Assembly: GCA_965242505.1 (NCBI GenBank)
Contig: OZ251449.1
Coordinates: forward strand, 3,286,001 to 3,350,000
Direction: 5' to 3'
DNA: 64,000 nt
Source: UBA2966 sp965242505
Lineage (GTDB): Bacteria > Pseudomonadota > Alphaproteobacteria > UBA2966
Shown here: positions 59,605 through 64,000 of the stretch, one piece after another
Position numbering within the stretch: the stretch's first letter is position 1
Layout: each line of letters begins with the position of its first letter
Position numbers and translations under genes: made by a program
The notes under the pieces: model-generated
The model's database searches: none
What the model was told of the DNA's origin: nothing
Seen by the model: only the letters and a program-made list of their open reading frames with translations

Positions 59605-60444
59605 CTATCGGTCCCGGCCGTTCCCGGTCCCCTGGACGACGGAGATGTCGGGCGCGTCCACGGCCTTCATGCCGACGACGTGATATCCGCTGTCGACGTG
59701 GTGGACCTCGCCCGTCACGCCGCGGCCGAGATCGCTCAGAAGATAGACGGCGGCGCCGCCGACCTCGTCCGTCGTCGTGTTGCGCTTCAGCGGGGAATTC
59801 AGCTCGTTCCAGTTCAGGATGTATCGGAAGTCTCCGATGCCCGACGCCGCCAGCGTCCTGATCGGCCCCGCGGAGACCGCGTTCACCCGGATGTTCTTGC
59901 CGCCGAGGTCGACGGCGAGATAGCGGACGCTCGCTTCGAGGGCGGCCTTGGCGACGCCCATCACGTTGTAGTGAGGCGTCACCTTCTCCGCGCCGTAGTA
60001 GGTCATGGTCAGGATGCTGCCGCCGTTGCCCATCAGGGCTTCGGCCCGCCGGCAGACGGCCGTGAACGAGTAGCAACTGACGTTCATCGTCATGCTGAAG
60101 TTTTCGGGACTGGTGTCGATGTAGCGCCCGCTCAGCTCCTTCCGGTCGGAGAACGCGATCGCGTGCACCAGAAAGTCGAGCGCGCCCCACGCCTTCCCGA
60201 CCGCGTCGAACGCCGCGTCGACGCTGGCCGCGTCGGTGACGTCGCAGTCCTCGACGATCGAGGCCCCGAGAGAAGCCGCCAGGGGTTTGACGCGTTTCGC
60301 CATGGTGCCGCCCTGATAGGTGAAGGCGAGCTCCGCTCCATGTCTCGACAGGGCGCGCGCGATGCCCCAGGCGATCGATCGCTCGTTCGCCACGCCCATG
60401 ATCAAGCCCCGCTTTCCGGCCAGCAACAGCGCGGAACCGCTCAT
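59605..60444 (-). CDS. fabI: Enoyl-ACP reductase FabI
   Basis: FabI performs the last reduction of each fatty-acid elongation cycle with NADH. The ATG at 60444, preceded by GAGAGGAGCG, gives 279 residues. N-terminal GLIMGVANERSIAWGIARAL is the cofactor loop typical of FabI, the Y-x6-K pair is in HYNVMGVAKAALEA, and SAGPIRTLAASGI is the substrate-binding loop. Not a FabL, FabV or FabK type. It lies 71 bases after the lipoprotein gene. Confidence 0.95.
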   Translation of the reverse strand: MSGSALLLAGKRGLIMGVANERSIAWGIARALSRHGAELAFTYQGGTMAKRVKPLAASLGASIVEDCDVTDAASVDAAFDAVGKAWGALDFLVHAIAFSDRKELSGRYIDTSPENFSMTMNVSCYSFTAVCRRAEALMGNGGSILTMTYYGAEKVTPHYNVMGVAKAALEASVRYLAVDLGGKNIRVNAVSAGPIRTLAASGIGDFRYILNWNELNSPLKRNTTTDEVGGAAVYLLSDLGRGVTGEVHHVDSGYHVVGMKAVDAPDISVVQGTGNGRDR

Positions 60445-60515
60445 ACGCTCCTCTCGAAACGGAAGTCTCCGGAAGGCGGCGGCATCCCGTATGGTCGTCC
60501 GCGCGGATGCGCCGC

Positions 60516-60992
60516 TCAGCCGCTGGCGATCTTCCACGTCCCGTCGGGCTGGCGACAGGCCGTGCCGTACGCCGACTCGGTGTTGCCGCCGACCGTTATC
60601 GTCTGCTGGAACTCGCGGCAATAGGCGCCGCTCGCGTCCTGGTACGTGCGTTGCGGCGTGACCTCGCCGGAGTTTCCGGAATCCGGGTTCTTCCAGGCGC
60701 TCGGCGTTCCGGACGGCGCGGTCTCGAGCGCCGCCTGCTGCGTCTGCTGGAGGAGGGCCATGTCCACGTCGTCCAGCCATTTGCCGACCTTGCTGCCGAC
60801 GAACGCGCCGAGCAGGGTGCCCGCCGCCGCCGCCGCGACCCTGCCTTTCCCGTCGCCGATCTGCGCGCCGGCGACGGCTCCGCCGACCGCGCCCAGCAGG
60901 GTCCCGATCTGCTGCTTGGGACCGGCCGACTCCATGCACGACGCCAACGGCAACGCCACGGCGCCGACGAGCAAAAGTCCGAACGTCTTCAT
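60516..60992 (-). CDS. Glycine-zipper lipoprotein (surface antigen, RT0821/Lpp0805-like)
   Basis: A 158-residue predicted outer-membrane lipoprotein. The signal MKTFGLLLVGAVALPLASC has a lipobox ending LASC, then GTLLGAVGGAVAGAQIG and GTLLGAFVGSKVG form a glycine-zipper pair of the 17-kDa surface antigen type, and the C-terminal half (YCREFQQTITVGG, YGTACRQPDGTWKI) matches the conserved surface-antigen domain with its two cysteines. A perfect TATAAT at 61076-61071 is its likely promoter. Confidence 0.87.
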   Translation of the reverse strand: MKTFGLLLVGAVALPLASCMESAGPKQQIGTLLGAVGGAVAGAQIGDGKGRVAAAAAGTLLGAFVGSKVGKWLDDVDMALLQQTQQAALETAPSGTPSAWKNPDSGNSGEVTPQRTYQDASGAYCREFQQTITVGGNTESAYGTACRQPDGTWKIASG

Positions 60993-61070
60993 GGTCTCGC
61001 ATACCTCCCGTTCCGCTCGATGGACCTGCGGTCCCTGCGCGCGTCCTTGGAAAACGGCGCGCGAACGTCG

Positions 61071-61099
61071 ATTATAGGAGTTCGCCGCGGCGCTCGCCA
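61071..61099 (-). promoter_or_regulatory. Likely promoter of the lipoprotein-fabI-aroC run
   Basis: Perfect TATAAT (61076-61071) with TGGCGA (61099-61094) 17 bases upstream. The leader to the lipoprotein ATG is about 72 bases. The -35 is weak. Confidence 0.5.
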
Positions 61100-61104
61100 G
61101 TCCG

Positions 61105-61506
61105 CATTTCTCATACCGATGGAGGATCGATGATTGCGCGGCGTTGCGGGGCGGCGGTCCACCCCCCTCGTTCTCCCGCCCCCCATACGTTTTCCCTCCC
61201 CCTCTTCCTCTCCCTCTCCCTTGCAGGGGGAGGGTCGGGGTGGGGGTCGCCGATGGCGGCGTGGCGTCCGGACCCCCCTCCCGACCTCCCCCCTGTCAGG
61301 GGGGAGGAGTATGAGTGGCCAGGGGGGAGGAGTGATAATGGGCAGGGGGAGGAGTATGAGTGGTCAGGGGAGAGGAGTGTGGATGGCCAGGGGGGAGGGG
61401 CGTCAGCGTCGACGGCTCCCTCCCGTCTCCCGTCTCCCCTCTTCTCCCTCTCCCTTGCAGGGGGAGGGTCGGGGTGGGGGTCGCGGCGTTGCGGGGGGGA
61501 GTGTGG
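61105..61506. repeat. GC-rich dispersed repeats upstream of pdxH
   Basis: Starts with GCATTTCTCATACCGATGG and GATTGCGCGGCGTTGCGG, then two copies of the CTTGCAGGGGGAGGGTCGGGG element (61220, 61455), one CTCCCCCCTGTCAGGGGGGAG palindrome (~61286), and a ladder of short units ending in GAGTATGAGTGG, GAGTGATAATGG and GAGTGTGGATGG separated by CAGGGGGGAG. It runs up to the pdxH ATG. No gene. Confidence 0.85.
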
Positions 61507-62121
61507 ATGGCCGCGACCGGGGGGCCCGGAGTGACGTCGTCCGATCTCCGGGACCCGCTGGAAAGGTTCGCCCGATGGATGAAGGACGCCGAGGGCAGCG
61601 AACCTTCGCTTCCCAACGCCGCGTCGCTGGCCACCGCCACGCCCGACGGGCGGCCCTCGCTCCGCATGGTGCTTCTCAAGGAGTACGACGCCGACGGGTT
61701 CGTGTTCTACACCAACCTCGAAAGCCGCAAGGGCGAGGAACTGGCGGCCAACCCTTGGGCGGCGATGTGCTTCCACTGGAAGAGCCTGACGCGGCAGGTC
61801 CGCCTGGAAGGCGCGGTCGAGGCGCTCGACGACGGCGAGGCCGACGCCTACTTCGCCACGCGGGACCGCGAAAGCAAGATCGGCGCCTGGGCGTCGCGCC
61901 AGTCGCGGCCGATGGGCCGCCGCTTCGAGCTCGAACGCGAAATCGCGAAATACGCCGCCAGATACGCCGTCGGCGACGTCCCGAGGCCGGGTTTCTGGTC
62001 GGGGTATCGGTTGAAGCCGATCCTCATCGAGTTCTGGAGCCAGCGCCCGTTCCGGCTGCACGATCGTCAGCGGTTCGACCGGGTGGGCGAGAACTGGCGG
62101 TCGACGAGGCTCTATCCGTGA
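61507..62121 (+). CDS. pdxH: Pyridoxamine 5'-phosphate oxidase
   Basis: PdxH makes pyridoxal 5'-phosphate from the amine or alcohol form using FMN. The ATG at 61507 gives 204 residues; upstream codons belong to the repeat. Signatures: NAASLATATPDGRPSLRMVLLK, GFVFYTNLESRKGEEL, and, near the end, PILIEFWSQRPFRLHDRQRF with the RLHDR C-terminal motif. It is a single gene enclosed by repeat copies on both sides; its ribosome-binding site lies inside the repeat-derived G-rich stretch. Confidence 0.94.
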   Translation: MAATGGPGVTSSDLRDPLERFARWMKDAEGSEPSLPNAASLATATPDGRPSLRMVLLKEYDADGFVFYTNLESRKGEELAANPWAAMCFHWKSLTRQVRLEGAVEALDDGEADAYFATRDRESKIGAWASRQSRPMGRRFELEREIAKYAARYAVGDVPRPGFWSGYRLKPILIEFWSQRPFRLHDRQRFDRVGENWRSTRLYP

Positions 62122-62127
62122 CCGAGG

Positions 62128-62345
62128 CGCGTCCCCCTTCCGGACCCCCCTCCCGACCTCCCCCCTGTCAGGGGGGAGGAGTGATAATGGCTCTCTCCCG
62201 TCCCTTTTGTTTCTCCCTCCCCCTGGCAGGGGGAGGGTCGGGGTGGGGGTCGCGGCGGGGGAGGAGGGCGCGAGCGGCGTTGCGGGGCGGCGGACCCCCC
62301 TCCCGACCTCCCCCCTGTCAGGGAGGAGGAGTGATAATGGCTCTC
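62128..62345. repeat. GC-rich dispersed repeat downstream of pdxH
   Basis: Two palindromes (CTCCCCCCTGTCAGGGGGGAG at ~62158 and a shorter CTGTCAGGGAGG form at ~62318), each followed by GAGTGATAATGGCTCTC, around one CTGGCAGGGGGAGGGTCGGGG element. The duplication of the GAGTGATAATGGCTCTCTC stretch is exact. No gene. Confidence 0.85.
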
Positions 62346-62349
62346 TCGA

Positions 62350-62378
62350 TTGGCCGCGTATCCGCGCCGTGCTAGATT
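62350..62378 (+). promoter_or_regulatory. Possible promoter of the universal stress protein gene
   Basis: TTGGCC (62350-62355), 17 bases and TAGATT (62373-62378). The leader to the GTG at 62409 would be about 24 bases and includes GGGAGG. By-eye match. Confidence 0.4.
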
Positions 62379-62408
62379 CGCCCGGGAAGGGAACCGAGGG
62401 AGGGTGAG

Positions 62409-63272
62409 GTGGCCATCAAGACCATACTCGTGCCGCTCAGCGGCCTGCCCGGTCGCGGCCAGTGGATGGACGCGGTGATCAGGTTGTCGCGCGAATGGGG
62501 CGCCCACCTCGAGGCTCTCCACGTCGCGATGGACCCGCGCGATTCCGTGGCCTACGTGGGCGAGGGGATGACCAGCGCCATGATCGGGGACGTCATGACC
62601 GTCGCCGAACGCGAGTCCGACGAACGCCGGCAGGAAGCGCGCAAGGTGTTCGAGGACGCCTGCCGGAGGAATGGCGTGACCATCGGCGATCGACCGGATT
62701 CGGGCCCCGGAACCGCGCATTTCACGGTCGCCACGGGACGCGAGGAGGACGTCGTGGCGTCGCGCGGCCGGCTGGCCGACCTGATCTTCGCCCGACGGCC
62801 CGAGGGCGGCAGCGAGGAGGTCACCTTCTCCGTGACGCTCGAGGCGGCCCTGCTGGACACCGGGCGTCCCGTCCTGATCCTGCCGCCAAGCGATCCCGTG
62901 GAGTTCGGCGCCTCGATCGCCATCTACTGGAACGGGAGCCCGGAGGCGGGCAAGGCGATCAACTACGCCATGCCGTTCCTGGAAACGGCGGAAAAGGTCT
63001 GCGTGCTCGAGGTCGACGCCGAGAACCACAGCGGACCGGGAACGGAGGAGGTGGTCAACTATCTCGCCTGGCGCGGCGTCAAGGCCGAGGGCCGCGAACT
63101 CGAACGCAAGGGCTCCGACAGCGAAAGCCTGCTCGCCGCCACGAGCGCGGCGGGCGCCGACATGCTGGTCATGGGGGCCTACACGCGAAGCCGGTTGCGG
63201 CGCCTGGTGTTCGGCGGCGTCACGCGCGACGTCCTGACCCGCAGCGCCGTCCCCGTCCTCATGGCGCATTGA
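62409..63272 (+). CDS. Universal stress protein (two-domain size)
   Basis: A 287-residue UspA-superfamily protein from a GTG at 62409 with GGGAGG upstream. It starts AIKTILVPLSGLPGRGQWMD, and the C-terminal half ends with GADMLVMGAYTRSRLRRLVFGGVTRDVLTRSAVPVLMAH; G-x2-G-x9-G followed by (S/T) is the ATP-binding pattern of UspA domains. The size and the repeated fold suggest two tandem Usp domains. The role is unknown; family members respond to stress or starvation. It is followed 49 bases later by the SDR. Confidence 0.9.
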   Translation: MAIKTILVPLSGLPGRGQWMDAVIRLSREWGAHLEALHVAMDPRDSVAYVGEGMTSAMIGDVMTVAERESDERRQEARKVFEDACRRNGVTIGDRPDSGPGTAHFTVATGREEDVVASRGRLADLIFARRPEGGSEEVTFSVTLEAALLDTGRPVLILPPSDPVEFGASIAIYWNGSPEAGKAINYAMPFLETAEKVCVLEVDAENHSGPGTEEVVNYLAWRGVKAEGRELERKGSDSESLLAATSAAGADMLVMGAYTRSRLRRLVFGGVTRDVLTRSAVPVLMAH

Positions 63273-63321
63273 CGCCGCCCGGCGGCATTGGGCGCCGGCC
63301 GGACGACCGAGCCTTCTCCCC

Positions 63322-64000
63322 ATGGCCAACGACCGACGGACACTGATCCTCACCGGCGCCAGCCGAGGCATCGGCCACGCGACGGTCAAGCGGTTCAGCG
63401 CCGCCGGCTGGCGGGTGATCACCTGCTCGCGCCACGCCTTCCCGGAGGACTGTCCGTGGCAGGCGGGGCCGGAGGACCACGTGGTCATCGATCTGGCCGA
63501 CATCCGCAATCTGGACGGCGCCATCGCGGACATGAAGTCGCGGCTCGGCGGCGCGCCGCTGAACGCGCTGGTGAACAACGCGGCCGTCTCGCCGAAGAGC
63601 GGCGACGGCAAGCGGATGGACACGCTGAACACGGGGATCGATCTCTGGCAGACCGTGTTCAACGTGAACTTCTACGCGCCGGTCATGCTGGCCCGCGGTC
63701 TGGTGGAGGAGCTCAAGGCGGGGCATGGCTGCATCATCAACGTGACGTCGATCGCCGGCGGACGCGTCCATCCCTTCGCGGGGGCCGCGTACTCCACGTC
63801 GAAGGCGGCGCTCGCCGCGCTCACGCGCGAGATGGCGGCGGATTTCGGACCCCACGGGATGCGCGTCAACGCGATCTCCCCCGGGGAGATCGAGACGGCC
63901 ATGATCGGCCCCGAGTATCTGGCCCTGGCCGAGGAGATTCCCATGGGCCGCCTGGGGCGGCCGGAGGAGGTGGCGTCCCTCGTCTATTTTCTCTGTTCCG
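63322..64000 (+). CDS. Short-chain dehydrogenase/reductase, 3' end beyond the window
   Basis: 226 codons of an SDR oxidoreductase from the ATG at 63322. The cofactor loop TGASRGIGHATVKRF is at ~11-25, LVNNAAVS is at ~91, the catalytic Ser region INVTSIAGG and Y-x3-K in YSTSKAALAAL are near 141 and 153, and NAISPGEIETAM follows. The substrate cannot be told. Only a short C-terminal part is missing. The upstream neighbour is the universal stress protein, same strand. Confidence 0.92.
   Translation, partial: MANDRRTLILTGASRGIGHATVKRFSAAGWRVITCSRHAFPEDCPWQAGPEDHVVIDLADIRNLDGAIADMKSRLGGAPLNALVNNAAVSPKSGDGKRMDTLNTGIDLWQTVFNVNFYAPVMLARGLVEELKAGHGCIINVTSIAGGRVHPFAGAAYSTSKAALAALTREMAADFGPHGMRVNAISPGEIETAMIGPEYLALAEEIPMGRLGRPEEVASLVYFLCS

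Overview
The window looks like a GC-rich alphaproteobacterial chromosome segment. The gene orders ffh-rpsP-rimM-trmD-rplS-leuCDB-asd, aroA-cmk-rpsA-ihfB-lapA-trpFBA-accD-folC, chvI-chvG-rapZ and ahcY-tsaE-amgK-murU-addB-addA are all typical of that class, as are the TIGR02300 (FYDLN-acid) protein and the small NDUFS6-like zinc-finger protein. The order below class is uncertain; a Rhodospirillales-like lineage is a guess.

Layout. 1-7305 (minus): ribosome and SRP operon running into leucine and aspartate-family biosynthesis. 7.5-12.6 kb: accessory island on the 3' side of a tRNA-Ala(GGC) gene, holding a broken tyrosine integrase, a strikingly AT-rich DUF4238-like gene and a compact type ISP restriction-modification enzyme. 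13.1-23.5 kb: housekeeping block (aroA, a cmk-rpsA fused reading frame, ihfB, LapA-like, trpFBA, accD, folC). 23.5-28.6 kb: trxA, zinc-finger protein, dCTP deaminase, polA. 28.6-35.3 kb: a two-gene cassette of lower GC, made of a ~1,900-residue P-loop ATPase translationally coupled to a 311-residue protein ending in a HEPN-like RX4H motif. This is the best candidate here for an undescribed system. 35.5-49.0 kb: ChvI-ChvG two-component system, RapZ, AhcY, TsaE, peptidoglycan recycling AmgK/MurU and the AddAB recombination nuclease. 49.0-58.4 kb: accessory stretch cut into cassettes by GC-rich repeats: histidine phosphatase, a RHH-like/PIN toxin-antitoxin pair, an AAA ATPase plus Toprim-like DUF4276 pair, and a large autotransporter with a 12-base homopolymer inside its coding sequence. 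58.4-64.0 kb: aroC, fabI, a glycine-zipper lipoprotein, pdxH, a universal stress protein and a partial SDR.

A recurring intergenic repeat family is the most visible non-coding feature. Its core is a 23-bp palindrome (C-rich arm, central TGWCA, G-rich arm), usually next to a second C-rich/G-rich element. It occurs at about 12.7, 49.1, 50.8-51.1, 53.1, 57.7-58.4 (five tandem copies of ~148 bp), 61.1-61.5 and 62.1-62.3 kb, with a worn copy near 7.5 kb. It tends to lie at the edges of accessory genes.

How the genes work together: the first block couples ribosome assembly to amino-acid synthesis; the trp/aro/leu genes serve chorismate, tryptophan and leucine synthesis; AddAB, PolA and Dcd handle DNA repair and nucleotide supply. 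The accessory loci (type ISP enzyme, DUF4238-like, giant ATPase/HEPN-like, AAA/DUF4276, toxin-antitoxin) look like anti-phage or stress modules, inferred from domain types and context only. Promoter calls are by-eye matches to sigma-70 consensus.
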